Of a DNA stretch of 64,000 bases, positions 51,307 through 62,944 are shown piece by piece; within the stretch, counting starts at the first letter, position 1; the number at the start of each line of letters is the position of its first letter. The position numbers were made by a program, and so were the translations under genes. Origin of the DNA: Azorinus chamasolen (Eukaryota; Mollusca; Bivalvia; Cardiida; Solecurtidae). The notes below the pieces were generated by a model. The model worked only from the letters and a program-made list of their open reading frames with translations. It was not told the DNA's origin and ran no database searches. The stretch is from positions 26,014,449-26,078,448 of the forward strand of contig OY755241.1 in NCBI GenBank assembly GCA_963576725.1. The letters are read 5' to 3'.

Positions 51307-51557
51307 TTAACCCTTTACCCAATAGCCTGTTTCTAGTTTTGAAGACATATGACCACTTAAAGCAGGTTGAAAGTAAAGCAGAATGCGCCTTAAGGCGCAT
51401 TCTGCTTTACTTTCAGCCTGCTTTAAGCTACCACCTACTAGGATATAGAAAATATTTATTATGCAATATGTTCATGACTGTATGAATTTGAACTATTTTC
51501 TTCAGCGGAGGAATAAATCAAACACGCTAAAAGCCGCTTCTATCAGGTAAAGGGTAA
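51307..51557. mobile_element. Hybrid element: TTAA ends with an FB-D-type core
   Basis: The ends TTAACCCTTTACCCAATAG and ATCAGGTAAAGGGTAA are of the FB-A/B kind. The core at about 51350-51435, aaagcaggttgaaagtaaag, cagaatgcgcc / ttaagg centre and mirror, is of the FB-D kind. 251 bp. Confidence 0.8.
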
Positions 51558-51559
51558 GT

Positions 51560-52630
51560 CCCTCACTACAGCATGTTTTCTAACAGATGTTCACGTCCTT
51601 TCACAGAACTATATGGCAGGGCAAGACGGAAATTAAACCTAGCAGAATAAACCTCAGACCTGAACATGCTAAATAAAGAAGTTCATTCACCAGACAGAAG
51701 GATCGCGAGTTGGGTTTTACGCCACTGCGGCACTGAATAGGTCAAATAGCGCGAGTCAGAAGGAAACACAGGTCATTCTTATTTAATTTAGATCTCATGT
51801 TAACAATTTGGCTTCCTGATTTAAAAACCTGTAGCAGAACTTATGAATCTCATAGTGTTAAAATAAACCTTGTTGCTAGGAGTATTCAAATATACAAAGA
51901 TGAAGTAATAGAGCCTTTATAATCGTACATGCATGTATTAAGGTACTAACCATTGGATATATACCCAGATAGAATCAGTATCCCACCTCTGATAATGTTT
52001 TGGTGAAATCCGAGTGTGTGTGTGATTGGTAGAATTCTGTCACGTGCTTATACACGGTCACTAGAAATTCAACGCCTAGTCAGTAGAAATTCAATACAAT
52101 CAGTAACTAGGTTACTTCCCCTGCAAGTGCACGGTGTTTTTGTCGGTTACTGAGTAAATTAGATTTTATTTAAAGTTAAATACATAACGGAATTTTGTAT
52201 TAGATTTGTTTCCCGTGATAATTTTGGTTAGCCGAACTAAGGTCGGACCGAATGGACAAGGTACAGAGTTGTCGTTAGTTTGTTAACAAATATGGCTCGG
52301 CATCGTCTCGCCGGGTCTAACATTTACTAATCTGGAATCATCCCGTACCCGGTCAATACATGACTATGTAACTAATATTACATATACTTGGTGGCTTTAC
52401 ATTAAGACATGTGTCATAAATCTAATACAAACTAGAAATATCACTAATGGTTATGGAATACCCCCGCTCAGCTACCTTGATTTGTGCCACGGACAGCGTA
52501 CAGACACACCAACACACTGACTACTATATATTATCCCAACCAATTTGACCTGAGATTCATGCATATTCCATGTATTATCGTCGGTAATCTTCGAATAAAT
52601 TTCCGAAAGTAAAAGAATGTGCTATAAGAA
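51560..52630. other. Mostly unassigned sequence
   Basis: A scrap of the NL2 3' end (gcgagttgggttttacgccactgcggcactgaataggtcaaatagcg) is at about 51706-51755. A short direct repeat (agtagaaattcaa) is near 52060-52100. No gene is supported. Confidence 0.35.
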
Positions 52631-52740
52631 TACAGTAAAACCCCTCTAATGCGACCAGCAAAAAGGGGCATAATTGAGAGTGGCAAAGGCAGCTGGTAGC
52701 TTAATATAGAACGAAGTTGTTCTCGCATTTTATATGCTGA
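52631..52740. mobile_element. FB-D-like fragment
   Basis: The left end TACAGTAAAACCCCTCTAAT is followed by aaaggcagctggtagcttaat; the right half is absent. Confidence 0.6.
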
Positions 52741-52744
52741 GTTA

Positions 52745-53479
52745 TCGGCCGTAACACGAAGCCTGGCCATGCCGTATTTTGCCGCTACTTTTAGCGAGAC
52801 ACCCCACCCCCCGGAATTTTAGTACTTTATCGTCCACCAGTTTGTGCTTTGCCATACTCCTCACAGTGATCTCCCTTATCATTTCGTGCGGTCATCACTG
52901 CCACCACACGTTTTTAGCTGGATTTTAGCTATTTTATATTTGTTTTTAATATTGATTTTAACAGTTTTCGATTTTGTTTCCTTATTTAGCACCGATAAAG
53001 CCATTTAAGTAGAAAAGTAAACATTTTCGCTAAAATATTTTTTTTGGTATTTTTTTTACGATTATTTATAAAAGACCACCCGTGGAGATTTTGATCAAGC
53101 CACCGGTTCAAATGTCAAATTTATTATTCTCAAAATTACCCAAATCCCAAAAAGGTTAAATGTTTTGAATATTTTTTGCGGGACAGGATCTAACAGTAAA
53201 TTTACCGATTGGCTACGGTAAGAGTTGGCAGCGGACATATCGTCTGCCATAGTTTGATCATATGATGTACACCATGATCACGTGGATGTTGTGGTGTCAG
53301 GGATCTATTCAGCGAAGTGATTAGGGCAGATAACTGCGTTGGAGTTTGGTGCTTTGCATGATAATATAACTATAATTTTTTTATATTTTATGTTGATCTC
53401 TAATGTCCGTGAAGTTGGCTATTTATTCCCAGTTTGACATTCAAGGGGATTGTGAATGCTATATAGCAAATTATTAATT
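52745..53479. other. Unassigned AT-rich sequence
   Basis: T-rich runs (ttttttttggtatttttttt at about 53039) and no open frame or repeat of note. Confidence 0.35.
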
Positions 53480-53815
53480 AACTCCACCCAGTAACTGATT
53501 GAATTATTTTCGTTATTTTGAATAAGGAACCGGGAGTAAGTATCTTACTTTACGTCCAGTTACTGATTTCATTATATTAGGCATTTTGAACAAGGAACCG
53601 GGAATAAGTAACAACTTTTACATCCAGTTAATGATTTCATTATATTAGGCATTTTGAATAAGGGACCGGGAATAACTAACTTCACATCCAGTTACTGATT
53701 TCATTATTTTAAGCATTTTGAATAAAGAACCGGGAATGAGTGACTAACTTCACATCCAGTTACTTATTCAATTATTTTCGTTATTATGAATAAGGAACCG
53801 GGAGTAAGTTTTACA
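53480..53815. repeat. Irregular tandem repeat, about 5 copies of 58-78 bp
   Basis: The shared core is ccagttactgatttcattat, then cattttgaataaggaaccgg and gaataagt. Spacing between units is 68, 78, 64 and 58 bp because the segment between gtaag and the next ccagt varies. Confidence 0.8.
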
Positions 53816-53960
53816 AGCATGGGTCAAAGGAACAAAGTTATTGTTCCTTGTATGGAGGCCCTTGAATCTTGTGACAAAGTGATAGAGAGGGGTATCAATT
53901 ACCGTTAGGGAAGAATGTTTAGTTTTGAATTTTGTAGTTTTGGTTTCTACCGTATGTTAA

Positions 53961-54317
53961 ATAGAATATAAACCTTTACATATCAGTGTCCTCAACAAAT
54001 GTCCGGGCCAACGTTTACACAAGAGAATGTTAGTTGGCGACTTACCACCCATAATATGTTGGAGAGTGTTTGACCTTGTAACATGTGCCGACTTTCTGGT
54101 TGATGTTAGGAAGTATGCTAACAATTTAAGCATCTTAGATAGACGGTACATATTAGTCGGAGCAACACTATACCGACCAGGCCATTACACCTCCATAATT
54201 AAATCTAAAGAACACGGATGGCTATTTTATGACGGGTTGAAAGGAAAACTGCAAATCAACGCCCAATCTTTGACGTCGTCTTACAAACCCAGTCACCGCA
54301 TCTATGTGATAACTTGA
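53961..54317 (+). pseudogene. C-terminal half of a ubiquitin-specific-protease-like domain
   Basis: One frame is open from 53961 to a TGA at 54315-54317 (118 codons). It shows GDLPPIICWRVFDLVT, corresponding to the L-P-P-h..h.hhRF strand of peptidase C19. It then has ATLYRPGHYTSIIKS with the His box G-H-Y-T, and HGWLFYDGLKG with the following Asp. The Cys box and first half are missing, with a stop immediately upstream (TAA at 53958) and no acceptor that I trust. It could be the last exon of a host gene, or of a transposon-carried protease such as those in some large DNA elements. An active enzyme cannot be encoded here alone. Confidence 0.5.
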
Positions 54318-54444
54318 AAGTAGATATACCGTAACGCTCTTCATTAAGGTGTCCTGTTCGGGTCACACTAAATCTCGCCTGTTGGACAGGCGAAATGTAA
54401 GCAACACGCGATAATTATCACGTGTTTTCAAAAGGGGATATAAA

Positions 54445-54838
54445 TATACTAAGACGAAAATGAAGAAAACAATACAGAAATAATATAATAGAACAGGTAA
54501 AAAAGATTTATATTTTAGAATAAAGACCAGTCTCTTTCAAAACGAAATTATATTCTCGTATGGAACTGTGTCAAATAACTGGTGCATACAATCAACAGTA
54601 AAATATTTACGTCTTATTACAGCAAGGTATACACATTCAATCAAAAAAATGTTTTACTGTGTATGGCTCTTGACAGAAGGCACATTCTGGTTGAACTTCG
54701 CGCTTTAGCAAATAGGAATGAGTAATATGAGAGTGCCCTATGCGACAGCGAGCTATGACCACCTCATCCTTTCGTATAGCTCTATAATTTAAAAGGGAAT
54801 CACCAATGGTTGGTTTGATGGCATGAATGGAAAAGTAG
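54445..54838 (-). pseudogene. NL2 LINE fragment, C-terminal coding and 3' UTR
   Basis: The minus frame (54906-54637) has IRKDEVVIARCRIGHSHITH and CAFCQEPYTVKHF, with a one-base frame slip after that. 3' UTR blocks match 48508-48720. It has lost the ACTC tail and abuts an NL1 tail at 54839. Confidence 0.8.
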
Positions 54839-55156
54839 TAAATGAATGAATGAATGAATGGTGTTTTACGGCCCATCGACACTGATGGGCATATAGAGCC
54901 GAACAAATAATGTAAATAAATCTATATGATGAAATCAAATAAAGACAATCTCACTAGATTATGTAAATGTCAGTCCCGATGAACGGGATTGTAAAAACAC
55001 TAAGGACAAAACATAATCGACATTCTAAAAATCTACCTTTTAAATTTTAGAATATATGTTAATGGCTTTTAAAAAAATCAAATATTTTTGGTATTTCTAC
55101 CAGCTCAAACAGTTCCCTCAGGGAATCTGCTTGAAAGAACATATCTCTGTTTAAGA

Positions 55157-55339
55157 TTAAATCAGGACAAAACAAAATAAACATTCAGGTTGAACTTCAC
55201 CTTTCAGTAAAAATGAATGAGTTAAAACACAATGTCCAATTCTTATTCTGGCCAATACGACATCATCACGCCGAATTGGCAAGCATGAACAAAAATGTTC
55301 ACCTAAAATAAGCATGGAGCTTGTTATGAATTTCCTCAT
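55157..55339 (-). pseudogene. NL1 C-terminal region with deletion
   Basis: LGEHFCSCLPIRRDDVVLAR and IRIGHCVLTHSFLLKGEVQP; then the CLFC knuckle is cut short by a deletion of about 40 bp compared with 44503-45098. Confidence 0.75.
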
Positions 55340-55577
55340 TCCAAGACTCCTGCCATTTATATAGAATATGTCTAGTAATTTGTGGTTTGAAATCCGAATA
55401 CGGTATGCTCATATCAAATTCAGGCAATTCAAGGGCAGACTTCGCTGCAATGTCCGCCTTCTCGTTGCCCTGTATTCCACAATGACTAGGTATCCAACAA
55501 AATATTACATCTTTTGAATTAGACATTTCATGGTATTTTAAAACAAGTTTTTTAATAAGAACATTTTTGAAGAACAT
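55299..55577 (-). pseudogene. NL1 RNase H C-terminal part
   Basis: VIFCWIPSHCGIQGNEKADI with the conserved His and Asp, then FKPQITRHILYKWQESWNEE. A small deletion at about 55310 breaks it against the next segment. Confidence 0.8.
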
Positions 55578-55841
55578 TTACTCAGAGATTGTAAAACAGA
55601 AAGAGAATCCGAAAGACTATATGTTTACTACAATAGCTTTGATCTCTGCTGAAAAAAATGGAGGCATTATCGGGAAGCCGAAACTTTGTCTCCGTGTCAT
55701 CAGCCACAAAGGCAGCTGCGACTCTCTCGTCATCTTTTGAACCATCAGTATAAACTTGTTCATAATCTTCAAATCTTGAAATTATTTCATTTAAAAAAGA
55801 ACTGAATTCAAGCGAGCTTGTTTCAGACTTTTTATGCCGTG

Positions 55842-56330
55842 TTAGTTCAAAAATAACTTTTGATGGTTAGTCAAAGGTGATATAGATTCAACTTTAGTCT
55901 TTTTAACTAAAGACAAATCTATATCACTATTTGAAAAGTTTTTCATACGTATTCCGAAAGATGGAATTACCTTTTCCTTAGATTCAAATAAACGTTGATA
56001 TTTAGGTCTAAAAACATTTTTATGAGCGGGATTTGATGGGTTTGAAGCTATTTTAGAGGTATACTTCATGGATAGTTTTTCACGACGAGAGTAAAGTGAT
56101 GGCTCATTCGCCTCAACATATAAACTTTTAGCAGTGGATGTCCTAAAGGCTCCCAATGCTAAACGTAAACCTTGGTGATGAATTGGATCAAGCATCTGCA
56201 AGTATGATTTTCTTGCAGAGCCATACACAACATATCCATAATCCAGTTTGGACCTCACTAAACTTCTGTACAATTTGAGCATTACATTGCGATCTGCACC
56301 CCATTCGGTATGTGCAAGAACGCAAAGCAA
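55842..56330 (-). pseudogene. NL1 RT connector
   Basis: LAHTEWGADRNVMLKLYRSL, RSKLDYGYVVYGSARKSYL and HHQGLRLALGAFRTS align block by block with NL2 50100-49850. The frame breaks before RNase H, where the VYTDGS-type motif lies in another frame at about 55700-55750. Confidence 0.8.
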
Positions 56331-56447
56331 TTGCAGTGTTTTCTGGCATTTAGCCTTTATTTAATATGAGGTATAAAGGAAAGTTTTTTTTGTCAAAAAT
56401 GACATCGAGAAATTTCGCCTGGTCTACCACAGGAATGGGGTCACCAT

Positions 56448-56868
56448 TCAAGTGCAACTCAGGATCATTGTGGAATTTTCTAAGTTGACAGAAATGTACA
56501 CAGTTTGTTTTAGACTTTGAAAATCTAAAAAACCATTTTCAGTAGCCCATTTCTGAGCTTTATCAATGGACTGCTGAAGTTGGCGTTCAACAGTACGCAT
56601 GTGTTTAGAACGGTAACAAATTAAAAAGTCATCAACATGCAATGAACAATCCGTGTCATTAGTAATAGATTGAAAAGTATTATTAATTTTAACATTAAAT
56701 AGAGTAACTGACAAAATACTTCCTTGTGAAACACCCATTTCCTGTTTTTGCATACCAGAAAGAGTAGTACCAATGCGGACCTGAAATTCCCTATCATTTA
56801 AAAAGTTTTCAATAAAAATTGGAAGTCGACCTTTAAGTCCTGATTCATGAAGGTAATGTAGTAAAGTC
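56448..56868 (-). pseudogene. NL1 reverse transcriptase, motifs B and C
   Basis: HESGLKGRLPIFIENFLNDR, then GVSQGSILSVTLFNV (motif B, GVPQGS in NL2) and CSLHVDDFLICYRSKHMRT (motif C, HVDD where YVDD is usual). The active-site Asp pair is kept. The frame slips after ENGF. The open frame extends further upstream to 57563, but that part is unrelated sequence. Confidence 0.8.
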
Positions 56869-57311
56869 AAGCAGGCAAAGCCACATACAAGACGCAACCA
56901 CCACCAAAACACCGATAGACAGCATAACACACATACACACACAACCACATACCCAAACGCACACTCACACGCGAGATGAACACAGAAAACACCAAAAGAT
57001 ACACAAGAACCAGAGACAAACGTTCCACACATGAACAAAATCACAAGCACAAAGCAATCAAAGGGAAGGGTCAAAGCAATCAAAGGGAAGGGTGACAAAG
57101 AGAGTACCGCCTTGGCACGGTCAGTAGCAAAACACCACTGGGGGTTTAAAGACGTCCTAACCTCACATAGTGTAAATAAAGGTATCCCCGTTGGACTTAC
57201 CCACAACATAGACGACGGTGAACACAGGACAACATGTAAAACATAGCATAATAACTCTGACAATCCGTCAAGTATGTACTCAATGACTTTGCTGAAGTCA
57301 TTGATATTCGT
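56869..57311. other. Unassigned; CA-rich and possibly another repeat
   Basis: A CA-rich stretch (about 56920-56965), a 19-bp duplication (caaagcaatcaaagggaagg twice at about 57050-57080), and a non-AT-rich block (cttggcacggtcagtagcaa, then ctcacatagtgtaaataaagg) that looks like part of a repeat with no second copy here. The open frames on both strands are unsupported. Confidence 0.35.
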
Positions 57312-57512
57312 TTTTATTTTAGAATAAAGACCAGTCTCTTTCAAAAACGAAAGTATATTCTCGTATGGAACTATCAAGTAATTGGTGCATAGAATCAAAA
57401 TGAAGTTTATTGTTAATATTGCTGTCCCAAGAAACCTGCTATTTGGAACATATATACTATTTAACCTATGGTTTAAAATCAGTATTTTGAAAACTACCTC
57501 ATTCAGATTCTG
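57312..57512 (-). pseudogene. NL2 LINE fragment with internal deletion
   Basis: C-terminal tail codons (tttagaataaagaccagtct on the plus strand) are joined directly to the RNase H downstream segment (gctgtcccaagaaacctgct), a deletion of about 550 bp relative to 48720-49100. It abuts another NL2 tail. Confidence 0.75.
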
Positions 57513-57732
57513 GGATGAGTGAGTCAGTTGGGGTTTACGGCACTGCGACTCTAAATAGGTCATATAGCGCCAATGACGAAAATTATGATGAAACTATGAA
57601 ATTCAATAAAAACAAATCTCGATCAACAAGTGTGTAAATCATTAAAATATACAAAGTTGAAAATGTAGAAAGGAATACAAAAATAATATAATAGAACATT
57701 TATATTTTAGAATAAAGACCAGTCTCTTTCAA
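57513..57732 (-). mobile_element. NL2 LINE, 3' end, interrupted by an RC element
   Basis: The tail gatgagtgagtcagttgggg, 3' UTR, then ttagaataaagaccagtctc up to tttcaa at 57732. It continues at 59437 (aaatgaaattatattctcg), matching the uninterrupted NL2 at 48735-48760. Confidence 0.85.
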
Positions 57733-59436
57733 CAAGAGGGCCATGAGGCCCTGAAGCGCTCACCTGAGATACCCCAGGGGCGGGGCCATCATTTGTACAA
57801 CCTTGGTAGAGAACCACAAGGCAAAGTAGTATGCCATTAATTAAAGGTCTATGCCTTATGGCTTCAGAGAAAAATAATATATTTTTTTCCATGAATGAAT
57901 GAATGGTGTTTTACGGCCCATCGACACTGATGGTCATATAGTGCCGAATAAATAATGTAAATAAAACTATATGATGAAATCAAATAAAGACAATCTCACT
58001 AGATTATGTAAATGTCAGTCCCGATCAACAGGATTGTAAATAAAATAAGGACAAAACATATGCGACATTCTAAAAATATACCTTTTAAATTTTAGAATAT
58101 ATATTAATGGCTTTTAAAAAATCAAATATTTTTGGTATTTCTACCAGCTCAAACAGTTCCCTCAGGGAATCTGCTTGAAAGAACCTATCTCTGATTAAGA
58201 TTAAATCAGGACATTCAATGAGAATGTGCTGAATTGTATAAGGCTCAAAACAAAATAAACATTCAGGTTGAACTTCACCTTTCAGTAAAAATGAATGAGT
58301 TAAAAAAGAATGTCCAATTCGTATTCTGGCCAATACGACCTCATCACGCCGAATTGGCAAGCATGAACAAAAATGTTCACCTAAAATAGGTTTAACAGCA
58401 TGAAGTTTGTTATGAATTTCCTCATTCCAAGACTCCTGCCATTTATATAGAATATGTCTAGTAATTTGTGGTTTGAAATCCGAATACGGTAATCTCATAT
58501 CAGATTCAGGCGATTCAAGCGCAGACTTCGCTGCAAGGTCCGCCCTCTCGTTGCCCTGTATTCCACAATGACTAGGTATCCAACAAAATATTACATCTTT
58601 TGAATTAGACATTTCATGGTATTTTAAAACAAGTTTTTTAAAAAGAACATTCTACATTTACTCAGAGATTGTAAAACAGAAAGAGAATCCGAAAAGATTA
58701 TGTGTTTACTATATGATTTTCCAGCAATATAATAAAGAGCTAAATCAATAGCTTTGATCTCTGCTGAAAAAACTGATAAGCAAGGGCCAAGTTTCGGCCA
58801 GAGGTCATGGTCGTAAGTTAAACAATCTTTCTAGAGGACCATTAGATCATCTACGTGCCAATTTCAAAGGTCTAGGCCTTACAGTTTCAGAAGAAGAATG
58901 TTAAAGATTTTCCTATGAAAAACTGATAAGCCCTTTGGCGGGGCCATTTTTGGCTTGGAGTCATAAGTTGAACAATCTTTGTAGAGGACCATTAGATCAT
59001 GCTACATGCCAAATATCAGAGGTCTAGGCTTTACAGTTTCAAAGAAGAAGAATGTTAAAGATTTCCTATGAAAAACTGATAAGCCCTTGGGCGGGGCCAT
59101 TTTTGGCCCGGGGGTCATAATTTGAACAATCTTTGTAGAGGACCATAAGATCATGCTACATGCCCAATATCAAAGGTCTAGGCCTTACAGTTTCAGAAGA
59201 AGATTTTTAAAGATTTTCCTATGAAAAACGGATAAGCCCTGGGGCGGGGCCATTTTTGGCCCGGGGGTCATAATGTGAACAACGTTTCGTTCCCCCTAGC
59301 CATTGATGCTTCTGACAAAATTTGGTTAAAATCGGGTCAGCTGTTTCAGAGGAGATGTCGTTTGAAAATGTGGACGGACGCCAGACAAATAGCGGTCACA
59401 ATAGCTCATCCTGAGCCTTTGGCTCAGGTGAGCTAA
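57733..59436 (+). mobile_element. RC-type element inserted in NL2
   Basis: It begins CAAGAGGGCCATGAGGCCCT and ends gagcctttggctcaggtgagCTAA. The flanks ctttcaa and aaatgaa rebuild NL2 without extra bases. It contains about four array units and an NL1 insertion. Confidence 0.85.
57893..58769 (-). pseudogene. NL1 LINE fragment inside the RC element
   Basis: The tail atgaatgaatgaatggtg at 57893. The frame 58612-58085 is open over 175 codons with WIPSHCGIQGNERADLAAKS and CLFCFEPYTIQHILIEC. It is about 99% identical to 44304-45100 over their overlap. 5'-truncated in RNase H (ends near ctttgatctctgctgaaaa). Insertion lies in an array unit at ccatga/aaaactg. Confidence 0.85.
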
Positions 59437-59718
59437 AAATGAAATTATATTCTCGTATGGAACTGTATCAAATAACTGGTGCATAGAATCAACAGTTAAG
59501 TATTTACGTCTTATTATAGCAAGGTCAACACATTCAATCAAAAAATGTTTTACTGTGTATGGCTCTTGACAGAAGACAAATTATGGTTGAATTTCGCGCT
59601 TTAGTAAATAGGAATGAGTAATTTGAGAGTGTCCGATGCGACAGCGAGCTAGAACAACCTCATCTCTTCGTATAGCTCTATAATTTAAAAGGGAATCACC
59701 AATGGTTGGTTTAATGGC
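59437..59718 (-). pseudogene. NL2 LINE, C-terminal coding part (continuation)
   Basis: Resumes after the RC insertion. gaattatattctcgtatgg through the zinc-knuckle region and aatttgagagtgtccgatgcg, to aatcaccaatggttggttta where NL2 homology ends. A small in-frame change removes one knuckle Cys (acagaagacaaattatgg). Confidence 0.75.
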
Positions 59719-59758
59719 AGTTTGCGTTTGATCGTCTTTCATTTCAACAGGTGCTGTT

Positions 59759-60862
59759 TTAGCTCACCTGGCACAAAGGTATCTTGAAGGGGCAGTGTCC
59801 GGCGTCCGTCGTCGTGCGTATGTGCGTCGTCAACAATTTACTTAAACATCTTCTCTGAAACGACAAAGTCTAGAGCTTTGATATTTGGTATGTAGAATCA
59901 TCTAATGGTCCTCTACAAAGATTGTTCAAATTATGTCCCCCGGGCCAAAAATGGCCCCGCCCTGGGGCTTATCAGTTTTTTTAAGGAACATCTTTAAAAA
60001 TCTTCTCCTCTGAAACTGTAAGGCCTAGACCTTAGATATTCGGTATGTAGCATCATCTAATGGTCCTCTACAAAGATTGTTCAAATTATGACCCCAGACC
60101 AAACATGGCACCGCACCGGGGCTTATAAGTTTTTCATAGGAAAATCTTTAAAAATCTTCTCCTAAGAAACCATAAGGCCTAGACCTTTGGTATTTAGTAT
60201 GTAGCATCATCTAATGGTCCTCTACCAAGATTGTTCAAATTATGACCCCCCGGGCCAAAAATGGCCCCGCCCCGGGGCTTATCAGTTTTTCATAGGAAAA
60301 TCTTTAAAAATCTTCTCCTCTGAAACCGTAAGGCCTAGACCTTTGGTATTTAGTATGTAGCATCATCTAATGGTCCTCTACCAAGATTGTTCAAATTATG
60401 ACCCCCGGGCCACAAAATGGCCCCGCCCCGGGGCTTATCAGTTTTTCATAGGAAAATCTTTATAAATCTTCTTCTCTGAAACCGTAAGGCCTAGACATTT
60501 GGTATTTAGTATGTAGCATCATCCAATGGTCCTCTACCAAGATTGTTCAAATTATGACCCCCGGGCCAAAAAAGGCCCCGTCCCGGGGCTTATCAGTTTT
60601 TCATAGGAAAATATTTAAAAATCTTCTTCTCTGAAACCGTGAGGCCTAGACATTTGATATGTGCTAAGTAGCAGCAACTAATCGTCCTCTACCAAGATTG
60701 TTCAAATTATGACCCACGGGCCAAAAATGGCCCCGCCCCGGGGCTTATCAGTTTTTCATTGCAACATCTTTAAAAATCTTCTCTGAAACCGTAAGGCCTA
60801 GACATTTGATATGTAGCATTATCTAATGGTCCTCTACAAAGATTGTTCAAATTATGACCCCC
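59759..60862 (-). mobile_element. RC-type element, reverse orientation, 5'-truncated
   Basis: It starts TTAGctcacctggcacaaagg, the complement of the CTAA end with its hairpin (weakened). About six reversed array units follow (cttatcagtttttcatagg and so on). It stops at about 60862 without a CCTCTTG end, meeting AT-rich sequence. Confidence 0.8.
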
Positions 60863-60942
60863 TTATATATTATAATTATATACACCTTGCCCTGTTTCAC
60901 CCGTCCTGTTTCTAAACGTTTTTTTACTAAACCAATACTATA

Positions 60943-61022
60943 CAAGAGGGCCATGATGGCCCTTAATCGCTCACCAGTTCGTAACAGATTAATGATTTCA
61001 ATGACAAATTGCATAATTTGAA
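60943..61022 (+). mobile_element. RC-type element, 5' stub
   Basis: CAAGAGGGCCATGATGGCCC, ttaatcgctcaccag, then short sequence and a second RC 5' end at 61023 (host gaa/caagag). Confidence 0.7.
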
Positions 61023-61851
61023 CAAGAGGGCCATGAGGTCCTGAAGCGTTCACCTGAGATAACCCCAGGGGCGGGGCCTTTTTTGACCACAAGAAATAAT
61101 GTGGACAACCTTAGTAGAGAACCACAAGGCAAAGCAGTATACAATTAATTAAAGGTCTAAGCCTTATGATTTCAGAGAAAAATAATATTTCATATTTTCC
61201 CCATGAAAAACTGATAAGCCCTGAGGCAGGGCCAAGTTTCGCCCAGTGGTCAGGGTCGTAAGTTAAACATTCTTGGCAGAGGACTACCAGCCACAGCTAC
61301 ATATTTATAGAGGACCAGTAGATCATGTTAGTCATACCAAATATCAATGGTCTAGGCCTTACAGTTTCAGTAGATTTTCCAATGAAAAACTGATAAGCCC
61401 TTGGGCGGGGTCATTTTTAGCCTGGGGGTCATTACTTGAACAATATTTGTCAAGGATCACAAGTTCATGCTACATACCAAATATCAAAGGTCTAGGCCAT
61501 ACAATTTCAGAGAAGAAGATTTTTAAAGAATTTCCTATGAAAAACTGATAAGCCCTTGGGCGGGGCCATTTTTGGCCCGGGGTCATAATTTGTACACTAT
61601 TTGTAGAGGACCATAAGATCATGCTACATATTAAATATCAAGGGTCTAGGCCTTACAGCTTTAGAGAACTTGATTTTTCAAAAATTTCCAATGAAAAACT
61701 GATAAGCCCTTGGGCGGGGCCATTTTTGGCCAGGGGGTCATAATTTGAACAATATTTGTAGAGGACCATAAGATCATGCTACATACCAAATATCAAAGAT
61801 CTAGGCCTTACAGTTTCAGAGAAGAAGAATTTTAAAGATTTTCCTATAAAA
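61023..61851 (+). mobile_element. RC-type element, 5' part
   Basis: Starts CAAGAGGGCCATGAGGTCCT. The first 400 bp match 41494-41890 closely (about 95%). At 61851 it is interrupted by a further element. Confidence 0.75.
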
Positions 61852-62944
61852 CAAGAGGGCCTGAAAGGCCCTGATATCGCTCACCAGACAATCAGAGATT
61901 TGGAGGAGGAGATATTTTAAAGATTTTCCTATGAAAAACCCAGGGCGGGGTCAATTTTGATCCGGGGTTCATAATTTGAAAATCTTGGTAGAGGACTATT
62001 AGATAATGCAACATACCAAATATCTAAGCTTTACAAGTTCAGAGAAGACTTTTAAGGAGATTTTTAAAAACTTTCCTATAAAAAACTGATATGCCCCTGG
62101 GCGGGGAAATTTTCAACCCAGGGGACATAATTTGAACAATCTTGGTAGAAAACTATTAGTTAGAGCTACATACCAAATATTAAAGGTATCTGCCTTACAG
62201 TTTTGGAGAAGATTCTTAAAACTTTTCATATGAAAAACTGATAAGCCCCAGGGGTAATAATTTGAATAATCTTGGTAGAAACCCATAAGATGATGCTACA
62301 TACCAAATATCAAGGGCCTAGACCTTACAGTTCTGGAGAAGATTTTGAAAGATTTTCCTATGAAAAACTGATAAGCCCTTGGGCGGAGCCATTTTTGGTC
62401 CGGGGTCATATTTTTATTTATCTTAGTAGAGGACGATTAAATAATGATACATACCAAATATTAAAGGTCTATACCTTATAATTTTAGAGAAGAATATATT
62501 TAAAGATTTTCCTATGAAAAACTGATAAGCCCCGGGGCGGGCCAAATTTGGCCCAGGGGTCATAATTTGAACAATCTTAGTAGAGGACCATTAGATGATG
62601 CTACATACAAAATGTGTATGCCTTACAGTTTTAGAAGATGATTTCTTCAATATTTTCCTATGAAAAACTGATAAGCCCTGGGATGGGGCCATTTTTGTCC
62701 TGGGGTCATAATTTGAACAATCTTAGTAGAGGACCATTAGATGATGCTACATACCAAATGTCTATTCCTTACATTTTCAGAAGATTTTTAAAGATTTTCC
62801 TATGAAAAACTGATAAGCCCCAAGGTGGGGTAATAATTTGAACAATCTCAGTAGAGGACCATTAGATCATGCTACATACCAAATATCAAAGGTCTATGCC
62901 TTACAGTTTCAGAGAAGAAGACTTTTAAAGATTTTCCTATAAAA
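61852..62944 (+). mobile_element. RC-type element, 5' part, divergent array
   Basis: Starts CAAGAGGGCCTGAAAGGCCC, with the hairpin AGGGCCTGAAAGGCCCT. It inserted at tttcctataaaa of an array unit. Its own units are more diverged (cccaggggacataatttgaac). Confidence 0.75.

Larger units (their letters stand above)
54839..56868 (-). mobile_element. NL1 LINE, longest copy (RT to 3' end, 5'-truncated)
   Basis: The tail aatgaatgaatgaatgaatgg at 54839 (GAAT units). Right to left: RT motif B and C (56868-56448), connector (56330-55842), RNase H (about 55760-55400), zinc-knuckle region (55339-55157). It is about 70% similar in layout to NL2. At least four frame breaks. 5'-truncated at about 56868 within the RT. 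Confidence 0.85.

Noticed and set aside
56448..57563. Single 371-codon protein
   Set aside because: Only the part below about 56868 is LINE reverse transcriptase. The upstream part reads through CA-rich and unrelated sequence and a second LINE scrap.
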